Assembly: GCA_038244535.1 (NCBI GenBank)
Contig: JBBRTJ010000018.1
Span: forward strand, 1-43,963
From: JBBRTJ01 sp038244535
Lineage (GTDB): Bacteria > Actinomycetota > Acidimicrobiia > Acidimicrobiales > Ilumatobacteraceae
DNA: 43,963 bases
Reading direction: 5' to 3'
Positions 15,550 through 23,195 of the stretch are shown here, piece after piece. The position numbers and the translations under genes were made by a program. Every line of letters begins with the position of its first letter. Positions within the stretch are counted from its first letter, which is position 1. The notes under the pieces are model-generated. The model saw only the letters and a list, made by a program, of their open reading frames with translations, made no database searches and was not told the DNA's origin.

Positions 15550-16792
15550 CGATCAGGCGCCCGTGGTTGACGTCGTCGTAGGCCGCCAGATCGAGGAAGC
15601 CGTGACCGCAGTAGTTGAACAAGATCACGCTCTCCTCCCCCGTCTCCTTGGCGGCGAGCGCCTCGTCGATGGCGGCCCGGATGCCGTGGCCGGCCTCCGG
15701 CGCGGGCAGCTTGCCCTCGACCTTGGCGAACAGCTTGGCCGCCTCGAACACCTTGCTCTGCGGGTAGGCCACCGCCTCCATGCGACCGGTCTTGACGAGG
15801 TTCGAGATGATCGGGGCGTCGCCGTGGTAGCGGAGCCCACCGGCATGGATCGTCGGCGGCATGAAGTCGTGCCCGAGGGTGTACATGGGCAGCAACGGGG
15901 TCATGCCCGCGGTGTCACCGAAGTCGTAGTCGAAGCGGCCCGCAGTGAGCGTCGGGCAGCTCGACGGCTCGACGGCCATGAGGCGCACGGCGGCGTCCTC
16001 GACGAACGGCAGGGCGATGCCACCGAGGTTGGAGCCGCCCCCACAGGGCGCGATCACGACGTCGGGCCGGAGCTCGCCGGCCATGGCCAGCTGCTCGCGG
16101 GCCTCCAGCCCGATCAGGGTCTGGTGCAACAGGACGTGGTTGAGCACCGAACCGAGCGCGTAGTGCGTGTCGGCCCTGCCGGCGGCGTCGCGCACCGCAT
16201 CGGAGATCGCCATGCCGAGCGAGCCCGGCGACGACGGGTCGTCAACCGGCGACGGCACGCACTGCGCTCCCCAGGTCTCCATCATGATGCGGCGGTAGGG
16301 CTTCGAGTCGAAGCTGGTGCGCACCATGTACACCTTGCACTCGAGGTCGTACTGGGCGCAGGCGAACGCCAAAGCGGTGCCCCACTGGCCCGCGCCGGTC
16401 TCGGTCGTCAGCCGCTTGATGCCCTCCTTCGCGTTGTAGAACGCCTGCGGCACCGCGGTGTTCGGCTTGTGGGAGCCAGCCGGCGAGCCCGACTCGTCCT
16501 TGTAGTAGATGCGCGCCGGCGTGCCCAGGGCCTGCTCGAGGCGGCGGGCGCGCACGAGCGGTGTCGGCCTCCAGAGGCGCAAGACGTCGAGGACCTCGCC
16601 GGGGATGTCGATCCAGGGATCGGTCGACACCTCCTGCATGATCAGCGCCATCGGGAACAGGGGGGCCAGGTCGTCGGGGCCGACAGGCTCGCGTGTGCCC
16701 GGGTGCAGGGCCGGCTGGAGTGGCTCGACCAGACGGGGCAACACGTTGAACCAGGCGGTCGGGAGCTTCTCGGCGGCGAGGTGGAAGTGCAT
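15542..16792 (-). CDS. trpB2: Tryptophan synthase beta chain, TrpB2 type
   Basis: A 416-residue PLP enzyme of the TrpB2 group, which is longer than TrpB1 and common in archaea and some actinobacteria. The PLP lysine is in PAGSHKPNT, whereas TrpB1 has TGSHKINN. ETGAGQWGTALA (QW rather than QH) and CGGGSNLGG are TrpB2 features, as is the N-terminal block with FPMALIMQE and RPTPLVRARRLE. TrpB2 proteins lack the normal TrpA contact surface and may use free indole or phosphoserine-type substrates. The start ATG overlaps the trpC stop (ATGA); the longer upstream frame is trpC shadow. It is coupled to trpC, not to trpA. Confidence 0.93.
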   Translation of the reverse strand: MHFHLAAEKLPTAWFNVLPRLVEPLQPALHPGTREPVGPDDLAPLFPMALIMQEVSTDPWIDIPGEVLDVLRLWRPTPLVRARRLEQALGTPARIYYKDESGSPAGSHKPNTAVPQAFYNAKEGIKRLTTETGAGQWGTALAFACAQYDLECKVYMVRTSFDSKPYRRIMMETWGAQCVPSPVDDPSSPGSLGMAISDAVRDAAGRADTHYALGSVLNHVLLHQTLIGLEAREQLAMAGELRPDVVIAPCGGGSNLGGIALPFVEDAAVRLMAVEPSSCPTLTAGRFDYDFGDTAGMTPLLPMYTLGHDFMPPTIHAGGLRYHGDAPIISNLVKTGRMEAVAYPQSKVFEAAKLFAKVEGKLPAPEAGHGIRAAIDEALAAKETGEESVILFNYCGHGFLDLAAYDDVNHGRLIDA

Positions 16793-17580
16793 CAGGAACG
16801 TCCCTTCAACTGGCGGATGGTGAGAGCGGGATCGCGAGCCGTGACCAGGGTTTCGCCGACGAGCACGGCGTCGTAGCCCGCAGCCCGCAGCGCGGCGGCG
16901 TCGGCGGCACCGCGCACACCAGACTCGGCGACCTTGACGACGCCGTGAGGGATCGCCTCGGCCATGCGCACCGCCCGGGCGTGGTCGACCTCGAAGGTGA
17001 CGAGGTCGCGCTGGTTGACCCCGACGAGCGTGGCCCCAACGGCCACGGCGACCTCGAGCTCGGGCTCGTCGTGCACCTCGACCAGGACGTCGAGACCGAT
17101 CTCGACCGCGAGCTCGTGCAGCTCGGCGAGCTCGGCGGCACCGAGGGCAGCCGCGATGAGCAGCACGCAGTCGGCCCCCATGAGCCGGGCGTCGGCGACG
17201 TCGAGGGGGCCGACGGTGAAGTCCTTTCTGAGCACCGGCAACATGACGGCGGAGCGAGCCGCCTGAAGGTCGGCGGCCGACCCGCCGAAGAACTCGGCGT
17301 CGGTCAGCACGGACAGGCACGCGGCTCCCCCAACCTCGTACCGCTGCGCCAGCGCGGCCGGATCAAGCCTGACGTTGAGATCGCCCTTGGACGGCGAGCG
17401 ACGCTTGACCTCGGCGATCACCGCCAGTTCGTGGCTGCTCGCGACCCGCAACGCCTCAGCGAACCCTCGCGCCGGTGCGGCCTGCAGGGCGTCACTCAGG
17501 AGCGCCTCGAGATCCCGTTCGTCGAGGGCCGCAGCGGCGCGGTGAGCAGCCACGATCCGATCGAGGTAGGTGGCAGCCAT
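16792..17580 (-). CDS. trpC: Indole-3-glycerol phosphate synthase
   Basis: A 262-residue TIM-barrel enzyme that closes the indole ring from CdRP. VIAEVKRRSPSKG carries the first catalytic Glu and Lys residues, LRKDF the general-acid Lys, and VGVNQRDL is the conserved VGINNRNL block with two substitutions; ESGV binds phosphate. The start is an ATG with TAGCTT 9 bases upstream, so transcription may begin one or two bases before the start codon. It heads trpC-trpB2-lipoprotein. Transcription in the same direction as trpE but with the two-component system in between shows the trp genes are split into at least three units. Confidence 0.95.
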   Translation of the reverse strand: MAATYLDRIVAAHRAAAALDERDLEALLSDALQAAPARGFAEALRVASSHELAVIAEVKRRSPSKGDLNVRLDPAALAQRYEVGGAACLSVLTDAEFFGGSAADLQAARSAVMLPVLRKDFTVGPLDVADARLMGADCVLLIAAALGAAELAELHELAVEIGLDVLVEVHDEPELEVAVAVGATLVGVNQRDLVTFEVDHARAVRMAEAIPHGVVKVAESGVRGAADAAALRAAGYDAVLVGETLVTARDPALTIRQLKGRS

Positions 17581-17636
17581 GCGCCGTCGAAGCTACCCCG
17601 GAGCCCAGAGCGGGCCGAGGCGGGGCGACCCCTGTC

Positions 17637-17942
17637 TCAGAGGCCCTTGCCGGTGACCGGGGTGATGAAGGACAGCTCGGGTCGGCCGGCCAGGTGGGGG
17701 CCGATGAGCCCGCCGAGGGCCTTGAACGCATCGCCGTCCTGGTGGGTCTTCAAGGCCTCGTCGCTCTCGTAGAGCTCGTACATCCAGAGCACGTCGGCGT
17801 CGTTGGGATCGACGTGCAGCAGGTAGAGCAGGGTCCCCGGCTCGTCGGCGGTGGCGTCGATCGCCCCCTGGAGCCCGGCCGCCAGCGCGTCTCGCTCCCC
17901 CGGCTTGCACGGGATCTTCGCCCACACCGCAACCTTGGCCAT
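17637..17942 (-). CDS. Antibiotic biosynthesis monooxygenase-domain protein
   Basis: A 101-residue dimeric alpha/beta-barrel (ABM) protein: MAKVAVWAKIPCKPGERDAL, then DEPGTLLYLLH, then VLWMYELYESDEAL and HQDGDAFKAL, in the standard order. Members act as cofactor-free monooxygenases on quinones or aromatic compounds, or as haem-degrading or signalling proteins; the role here is unknown. The start ATG has a GAGGGGG ribosome site about 9 bases upstream, and the open frame before it has no family similarity. It is divergent from the response regulator (80 bases between starts). Its stop lies 56 bases before the trpC ATG on the same strand. Confidence 0.85.
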   Translation of the reverse strand: MAKVAVWAKIPCKPGERDALAAGLQGAIDATADEPGTLLYLLHVDPNDADVLWMYELYESDEALKTHQDGDAFKALGGLIGPHLAGRPELSFITPVTGKGL

Positions 17943-18022
17943 CGTGTTCCCCCTCGGTCCCGGCCGCCCGACCGGGTGGCACCCGGCGACGCTAACCAGC
18001 GCCGCCATGTCACCATGAACCC

Positions 18023-18715
18023 ATGGCCCGGGAGACGAACATCGTCGTGGTCGAGGACGATCCCGCCATCGCCGATCTGCTGGACCTGTACCTCCGTGAC
18101 GCCGGTTATCGGGTGCTCCTGGCCAACGACGGGGAGCGGGGCCTCGACCTGGTCGACCAGCACGCCCCGGCCCTCGTGGTGCTCGACGTCGGGCTTCCCG
18201 GCATCGACGGGTTGGAGGTGTGCCGTCGCCTGCGCACGACATCGAACGTGCCCGTCGTGTTCCTGACGGCCCGGGACGGTGAGGTCGACCGCATCCTCGG
18301 GCTCGAGCTGGGGGCCGATGACTACGTGACCAAGCCGTTCTCTCCCCGTGAGCTCGTCGCCCGCGTCAAGGCGATCCTGCGGCGGTCCGACGACGCAGGA
18401 GCCGTCGCGAACCTTGCCGGTGCCGACACGTCCGTTCGCATCGTCGGTGGGGTCGAGGTCGACGCGGGACGCCGCGAGGCCAGGGTCGGCGGGAAGGCCG
18501 TCGCCCTCGCCACCCGAGAGTTCGACCTGCTCGCCTTCCTCGCTCGTCACGAGGGCATCGCGCTGAGCCGCCAGCAGCTGCTCGACAACGTGTGGGGACC
18601 CGACTGGTTCGGCGACGAGCGCACCGTCGACGTTCACGTCCGCCAGCTCCGCAAGAAGCTCGGCGAGGCGCTCCCACTCGCCACTGTCTGGGGCGTCGGC
18701 TACCGCCTCGGCTGA
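18023..18715 (+). CDS. OmpR/PhoB-family response regulator
   Basis: A 230-residue two-component response regulator. The receiver domain (6-118) has acidic pocket residues EDD at 11-13, the phosphorylation site Asp55 in LVVLDVGLPG, Thr82 and Lys104 (VTKPF). The C-terminal winged helix (about 140-230) has the OmpR-type LATREFDLLAFLA, NVWGPDWFGDERTVDVHVRQLRKKL and VWGVGYRLG. The last codons (CTCGGCTGA) form the first copy of a degenerate tandem repeat that continues to 18824. The cognate kinase follows 226 bases downstream, an unusually wide gap for such a pair. The stimulus is unknown. Confidence 0.93.
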   Translation: MARETNIVVVEDDPAIADLLDLYLRDAGYRVLLANDGERGLDLVDQHAPALVVLDVGLPGIDGLEVCRRLRTTSNVPVVFLTARDGEVDRILGLELGADDYVTKPFSPRELVARVKAILRRSDDAGAVANLAGADTSVRIVGGVEVDAGRREARVGGKAVALATREFDLLAFLARHEGIALSRQQLLDNVWGPDWFGDERTVDVHVRQLRKKLGEALPLATVWGVGYRLG

Positions 18716-18824
18716 CCGAGGCCTCGGCTTCCCCCACCCTCGGCTTGCTTCACGCCTCGGCTTGCTTCACGCCTCGGCTCCCTCACCCTCGGCTCCCCCA
18801 CCCTCGGCTCCCCCACCCTCGGCT
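18707..18824 (+). repeat. Eight-copy degenerate tandem repeat with core CTCGGCT
   Basis: The heptamer CTCGGCT recurs at 18707, 18723, 18739, 18756, 18773, 18788, 18803 and 18818, with spacings of 16, 16, 17, 17, 15, 15 and 15 bases. The units after the first three become nearly identical (ACCCTCGGCTCCCCC). The first copy is the 3' end of the response regulator gene. The array ends shortly before an inverted repeat and the kinase start. Gradual change in unit length suggests slippage, but the position between the two partners could affect their coupling. Confidence 0.85.
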
Positions 18825-18836
18825 CGTCGCCAACTT

Positions 18837-18873
18837 GTGCGGCCAATGCCCGCAGAGGCCGCTTTGGCCGCAC
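18837..18873. repeat. Inverted repeat upstream of the histidine kinase
   Basis: GTGCGGCCA (18837-18845) and TGGCCGCAC (18865-18873) are perfect 9-bp arms around a 19-base loop, directly after the tandem array and 69 bases before the kinase ATG. It could be a weak terminator for the regulator, or an operator. Confidence 0.6.
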
Positions 18874-18941
18874 ACGTTGGGCTGGCCGACAGTGCCGGGC
18901 TCACACAACCCTCATCGTGGCTTGGCATGCTGCACGGCGAC

Positions 18942-20309
18942 ATGACTCGCCGGATCGTCCTCGCCATCTTGGGCACGCTCGTGGCCGCGCTGCTGCTGGT
19001 CGGTGCCGGAACGCTCCTGCTCACCACCCTTCGCGCCCGCCAGGACACCAGGCGGGAGCTGGTGCAGCAGGTGACCGAGCTCGCCAACGGCTTGGAGACG
19101 ATGACGGAACGGGGCCAGCCCCCCCGCCCCGGTGTCCTCAACGTGGTGGCCAAGGCGCTCAAGCTCAACGGCATCGCCGTGCTGTTCGTGGCCCAGAACG
19201 GCACAACCACCGGGACGCTGCCTCCTGGCATCGCCTTGACCGAGGCTCAGCTGGCGACGTTGAAGGTTGGGGGCACGGTCAGCGGGTTCGAGGGCAGCCT
19301 GGCCTTTGCCGGCGCCAGTGCCGAGACGGCCCGGGGCACGGCAATCGTGGTCGCGTCGCGCCGCGCCTCGAACGGCTTGCGGCCGGGCATCGGCTGGTTC
19401 CTGCTGTCGTCGGCGGTCGTGGTCGCGCTGGGCGCGGCGGTAGCCCTCTCCCTGAGCCGGCGCATCACCAGGCCACTGCGAGAAGCGACGCTCGCCACCC
19501 ACCAGATCGCCGCGGGGGCGCTGGCCACGCGCCTCGTGGAACCGCCGACCAGCAGGCCCGACGAGCTGACCGACCTCGCGCAGTCGATCAACGCCATGGC
19601 CGAGGGACTCGAGCGCAGCAAGGGCCTCGAGCAGCAGTTCCTGCTGTCGATCAGCCACGACCTGCGCACCCCGCTCACCTCGATCCGGGGCTACGCCGAG
19701 GCGATCGCCGACGGCACCGCTCCTGATCACGAGCGCGCCGCGGCCGTCATCGTGCGCGAGGCCGAGCGGCTCGACCGCCTCGTGCGCGATCTGCTCGACC
19801 TCGCCCGACTCCAAGCCAAGACCTTCTCGTTCGAGCGGCGCCCGGTGGACCTCTCGGCCATCGCCGTCGAGGTCGTCGCCGCGTTTGGACCAGAGGCGGG
19901 ACCGCTGTCGCTCGCCCTCGTCGCCCCAACCGCCGTCCCCGTCGTGGGTGACGCCGATCGTCTCGCCCAGGTCATCGGCAACCTCGTGCAGAACGCGCTG
20001 AAGTACGCCCGATCGGCGGTGACCATTGCGGTGAACGTCGACGGGCGCACCGCAGTCGTGCTGGTCGACGACGACGGCCCGGGCATCGCCGACGACGATC
20101 TCCCCCACGTGTTCGAACGGCTCTACGTGAGCCGTCGGGAACCGACGCGCGCTGAGAGCGGCTCGGGCCTCGGGCTGGCCATCGTGCGCGAACTGGTCGG
20201 GGCGATGGGCGGCTCGGTGAGCGCCGAACAGGCCCCCGGTAGTGGGGCGCGCATGGCCGTGCGCCTCCCCCTCGTCGTCGGCCTCCTCGGCCCCGTCAAC
20301 CAGCCCTGA
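18942..20309 (+). CDS. Membrane sensor histidine kinase
   Basis: A 455-residue kinase, presumed partner of the upstream OmpR-type regulator. Predicted order: TM1 (5-27), an extracytoplasmic sensor of about 120 residues without a recognisable domain, TM2 (151-171), HAMP (about 172-225), HisKA with phospho-acceptor His239 in SISHDLRTPLTSIRGY, then the ATPase with the N box (VIGNLVQNALKYA), G1 (VDDDGPGIADDD), F (VFERLYV) and G2 (GSGLGLAIV). The ATG at 18942 is chosen; another in-frame ATG at 18927 would add five residues. The open frame further upstream is the tandem repeat read through and is not protein. It is convergent with ygfZ. Confidence 0.92.
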   Translation: MTRRIVLAILGTLVAALLLVGAGTLLLTTLRARQDTRRELVQQVTELANGLETMTERGQPPRPGVLNVVAKALKLNGIAVLFVAQNGTTTGTLPPGIALTEAQLATLKVGGTVSGFEGSLAFAGASAETARGTAIVVASRRASNGLRPGIGWFLLSSAVVVALGAAVALSLSRRITRPLREATLATHQIAAGALATRLVEPPTSRPDELTDLAQSINAMAEGLERSKGLEQQFLLSISHDLRTPLTSIRGYAEAIADGTAPDHERAAAVIVREAERLDRLVRDLLDLARLQAKTFSFERRPVDLSAIAVEVVAAFGPEAGPLSLALVAPTAVPVVGDADRLAQVIGNLVQNALKYARSAVTIAVNVDGRTAVVLVDDDGPGIADDDLPHVFERLYVSRREPTRAESGSGLGLAIVRELVGAMGGSVSAEQAPGSGARMAVRLPLVVGLLGPVNQP

Positions 20310-20312
20310 CCA

Positions 20313-20448
20313 CGCCCAAGCCGATCACGGCCGCCGTCGTCGCCGTCGCGCCCGATGACCACAGCCGCCGCCGGAGCAGGAGCAGAAGCCCCGACGCGGC
20401 CGCCGCCGGAGCCGGAGCAGAAGCCCCGCCGGAGCCGGGACTTGGGCG
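20313..20448. repeat. Convergent intergenic region: tandem 30-mer bracketed by inverted octamers
   Basis: Between the kinase and ygfZ stops, CGCCCAAG (20313-20320) and CTTGGGCG (20441-20448) are perfect inverted octamers at the two ends. Inside, a 30-base unit at 20364-20393 recurs at 20399-20428 with one mismatch (period 35), followed by a partial CCGGAGCCGG copy. No protein-coding signal is seen. It may act as a bidirectional terminator or be the trace of a small repeat element. Confidence 0.65.
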
Positions 20449-21267
20449 CTACTCGGTGGAGCCGGTGGCCTCAACGCGGGCGGCGACCATCGCCGTGCTC
20501 GCCGGGTCATCGGGTCCGAGGCCGACCTCGACGTCGTCGCCGGGGTCGACGGCGCGGGCGAGCACTGCCAGTGCTTGGTCGCCGGCAACGGATGTGACCC
20601 GGCCGACCACCTGATCGCCGCGCCGGACCGAGGCCCCGGCCCGCACGAGGGCCCCATCGGCGCCGGAGCCGAAGCGCAGCCGGCGCACCCGTCTGGGAAC
20701 GTTGCCGCCGCGGCTGTCGATCCGCTCGACCAGCTCCTGACCCGTGTAACAGCCCTTCGTGAAGCTGGCCGCCACCGCCACCACCCCGCTCTCGGCCGGG
20801 ATGGTCGACTCGTCGAGCTCGGCGCCGTTGGCGGGCCAGCCCGCCTCGACTCGAGCCTGCTCGTAGGCGGCCGAGCTGCCGGGCGCCACGCCCGTCACGA
20901 GCACGCCCGCCGATCCGGTCCCCCACCACGCCGTCACTGCTGCGAGCTGGTCGTTGATGGTCGTGTCCCAGACGTAGGCGCCCTCGTGCAGCGAGATCGT
21001 GGCCTTGGTGCGGATGAGGAAGCGCTGCAGGCGATCGCGCACCGCGGCACCCAAGCCCGGCTCGACATCGATGAGGTAGTGCTCGGCGATGGGCAAGGTG
21101 ACGCGCACGAGGGCGACGACCTTGCCCGTCGGCTGCAGCAGGAAGGACCAGCGCGAGTCGAGGCGGCCCATGCCCTCGATGTCCTGGCTGAGCTGGCCGT
21201 GCAGGAACCGACGAGCGTCGGCGCCTTCCACCACCACCACGTCGCGGGCCACGATGAAGTCGGTCAT
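20449..21267 (-). CDS. ygfZ: Folate-binding YgfZ/GcvT-like protein
   Basis: A 272-residue protein of the YgfZ family, which binds tetrahydrofolate and supports repair or assembly of certain Fe-S enzymes. The family signature with its essential Cys is seen as FTKGCYTGQELVERI, and the N-terminal FLHGQLSQDI block is also typical. The start is the ATG overlapping the trpE stop (ATGA), so it is translationally coupled to trpE; a longer reading upstream is trpE shadow. It is the last gene of hisI-trpE-ygfZ. The link with amino acid biosynthesis is probably positional, though the Fe-S role is general. Confidence 0.92.
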   Translation of the reverse strand: MTDFIVARDVVVVEGADARRFLHGQLSQDIEGMGRLDSRWSFLLQPTGKVVALVRVTLPIAEHYLIDVEPGLGAAVRDRLQRFLIRTKATISLHEGAYVWDTTINDQLAAVTAWWGTGSAGVLVTGVAPGSSAAYEQARVEAGWPANGAELDESTIPAESGVVAVAASFTKGCYTGQELVERIDSRGGNVPRRVRRLRFGSGADGALVRAGASVRRGDQVVGRVTSVAGDQALAVLARAVDPGDDVEVGLGPDDPASTAMVAARVEATGSTE

Positions 21268-22814
21268 GCGTCGGTTCCTGCCTCTGCTCGTCGAGCGGTC
21301 ATGCGTCGTGCGGCCGGGATGGCGGCCAGCAGCGCAGCAGCCTTGTTGCGGCACTCGAGGTCCTCCATCGCCGGCTCGCTGTCGGCCACGATGCCGGCAC
21401 CGGCCTGCAGCGCGGCCCCATCGGGCCCGATGAACATCGTGCGGATGGCGATGGCGGTGTCGAGGTTGCCGCTGAAGTCGACGTAGCCGACGACCCCCGC
21501 GTACGGCCCGCGCTTGGTCGGCTCGAGATCGTCGATGATCTCCATCGCCCGCACCTTCGGCGCTCCACTGACCGTGCCCGCCGGCAGCGTGGCCCGCAGC
21601 ACGTCGATCGGTCCGAGCCCGGGCTTCAGGTCGCCCGACACCTGTGAGGTGAGGTGCATCACGTGGCTGTAGCGCTCGAGCGTGAGCAGCTCGTCGACCT
21701 TGACCGTGCCGAACGACGCCACCCGGCCCACGTCGTTGCGGGCGAGGTCGACGAGCATGATGTGCTCGGCGATCTCCTTGGGGTGCTCGCGCAGCTCGGC
21801 GGCCATGCGGCGGTCGTCTTCGTCGGAACGACCCCGCCGGCGGGTGCCGGCGATGGGCCGGCTGACGACCTTGCCCCCGAGGAGCTGCACCATCGGCTCG
21901 GGTGACGACCCCACGATGGTCACCCCGGGATGGCGCAGGAAGTACATGTACGGGCTGGGGTTGACCTGGCGCAGCACGCGGTAGACGTCGAACGGCTCAG
22001 CCTGCAGGTCGACGTCGTAGCGCTGGCTCAGCACCACCTGGAAGATGTCGCCGGCCACGATGTGCTCCTTGGCGACCTGGACGGCAGCTTGGTAGGCGCC
22101 CGACCCCATCACGGAGCGGGCCTCGGGCAGCGGATCGGAGGGATCAGGCGGTTCGACGGCGACATAGGGCAGCGGCCGGCCAAGGTCGGCCACGGTCACG
22201 TCGATGCGAGCAAGTGCGGCGTCGTAGGCGGCGTCGACCTCGGCCTCGGACAGGCCGAGCACGGGGACGCTCTCGACCAGGCTGACCCGCTGACGCCAGT
22301 GGTCGAAGGCGGCGAGGCTGCCGATGACGGACAGCACCGCGTCGGGCAGGTGCCGGTCGTCGGGCGGCACGTTGGGCAGGTGCTCGACCTCACGCACGAC
22401 GTCGTATCCGAGGTACCCGAGGACGCCTCCCTGCAGCGGCGGCAGCTCAGGGATCGAGGGCGCCCGGTAGACGGCCAGGAGCGCTTCGAGGGCGGCGAGG
22501 ATGCCGCTGTCGCGGGGAACCTCGGCGGCCAGCGTCCCCTCGACGCTCACCACGCCGTTGCGCAGCTCGAGCGTGGCGCTCGGGTTGCGGCCGACGAAGG
22601 AGAAGCGGGCCCAGCGCTCGGCGTGCTCGACCGATTCGAGCAGGAAGCCGGGGCCGTCGCCGACGAGCTTGGTGAAGGCCGCGACGGGCGTCTCGAGATC
22701 GGCAAGGAGCTCGCACCACACGGGCACCACGGTGTGCTCGCGCGCCATGGCGCGTACGTCGTCACGGCTGACTCGGGGAGCGATCCGGTTGGTACCGCGG
22801 TGGTTCACGCTCAC
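21264..22814 (-). CDS. trpE: Anthranilate synthase component I
   Basis: TrpE makes anthranilate from chorismate, with the amidotransferase TrpG supplying ammonia. It has 516 residues, as usual. FLLESVE near residue 55 is the LLES element that binds tryptophan for feedback inhibition. The chorismate-binding C-terminal half has GSSPEPMV, PIAGTRRRG, HIMLVDLARNDVGR and PAGTVSGAPKVRAMEIIDDLE; the last favours anthranilate over p-aminobenzoate synthase. The GTG start overlaps the hisI stop, so it is read from the hisI transcript. trpG and trpD are not in the window. Confidence 0.95.
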   Translation of the reverse strand: MSVNHRGTNRIAPRVSRDDVRAMAREHTVVPVWCELLADLETPVAAFTKLVGDGPGFLLESVEHAERWARFSFVGRNPSATLELRNGVVSVEGTLAAEVPRDSGILAALEALLAVYRAPSIPELPPLQGGVLGYLGYDVVREVEHLPNVPPDDRHLPDAVLSVIGSLAAFDHWRQRVSLVESVPVLGLSEAEVDAAYDAALARIDVTVADLGRPLPYVAVEPPDPSDPLPEARSVMGSGAYQAAVQVAKEHIVAGDIFQVVLSQRYDVDLQAEPFDVYRVLRQVNPSPYMYFLRHPGVTIVGSSPEPMVQLLGGKVVSRPIAGTRRRGRSDEDDRRMAAELREHPKEIAEHIMLVDLARNDVGRVASFGTVKVDELLTLERYSHVMHLTSQVSGDLKPGLGPIDVLRATLPAGTVSGAPKVRAMEIIDDLEPTKRGPYAGVVGYVDFSGNLDTAIAIRTMFIGPDGAALQAGAGIVADSEPAMEDLECRNKAAALLAAIPAARRMTARRAEAGTDA

Positions 22815-23179
22815 GCAGCGTCACCGGCGCCGAACTGGCGGAAGAAGCAGCTGTGGTGGCCGGTGTGGCAGGCACCCTGGCCGTCCTGGTCGACGACGAG
22901 CAGCAGGACGTCGCCGTCGCAGTCGTAGCTGGCCGAGCGCACCCACTGGACCTCGCCCGACGTGTCGCCCTTGCGCCACACCTCTTGGCGGCTGCGGCTC
23001 CAGAACACCGTGCGGCCCTCGGCCAGCGTCAGGCCCAGTGTCTCGGCGCTCATCCACGCCATCATCAGCACTTGGCCGGTCGAGGCCTCCTGCACGATGG
23101 CCGGCACGAGGCCATTGGCGTCGAACCGGATGCTGTCGAGCTGCTCGGGTGTCGCGTCGATCGTGGCGCCTGCGGGCAT
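22811..23179 (-). CDS. hisI: Phosphoribosyl-AMP cyclohydrolase
   Basis: A 122-residue enzyme that opens the purine ring of PR-AMP, the third step of histidine synthesis. It has only the cyclohydrolase domain; no HisE part is fused. Motifs: TGQVLMMAWM, FWSRSRQEVWRKGDTSG, and the metal-binding Cys and Asp residues in DCDGDVLL and ACHTGHHSCF. The ATG is preferred because TAGGCT stands 7 bases before it. hisI here starts a new unit with trpE and ygfZ, 2.9 kb from hisF, although the hisF-hisI-trpE order of other actinobacteria is preserved. Its start is 17 bases from the end of the L,D-transpeptidase gene. Confidence 0.95.
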   Translation of the reverse strand: MPAGATIDATPEQLDSIRFDANGLVPAIVQEASTGQVLMMAWMSAETLGLTLAEGRTVFWSRSRQEVWRKGDTSGEVQWVRSASYDCDGDVLLLVVDQDGQGACHTGHHSCFFRQFGAGDAA

Positions 23180-23186
23180 GGCGGGC

Positions 23187-23192
23187 AGCCTA
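23187..23192 (-). promoter_or_regulatory. -10 box of a leaderless promoter (hisI)
   Basis: TAGGCT on the minus strand, 7 bases before the hisI ATG. It would make hisI-trpE-ygfZ independent of upstream genes. Confidence 0.5.
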
Positions 23193-23195
23193 CGG

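Noticed and set aside
18707..18824. CRISPR array
   Set aside because: Units are 15-17 bases with no constant-length unique spacers and no cas genes.
18762..18941. Sixty-residue N-terminal extension of the kinase
   Set aside because: It translates the tandem repeat (Pro/Ser/Ala-rich) and is followed by the normal signal-anchor start.
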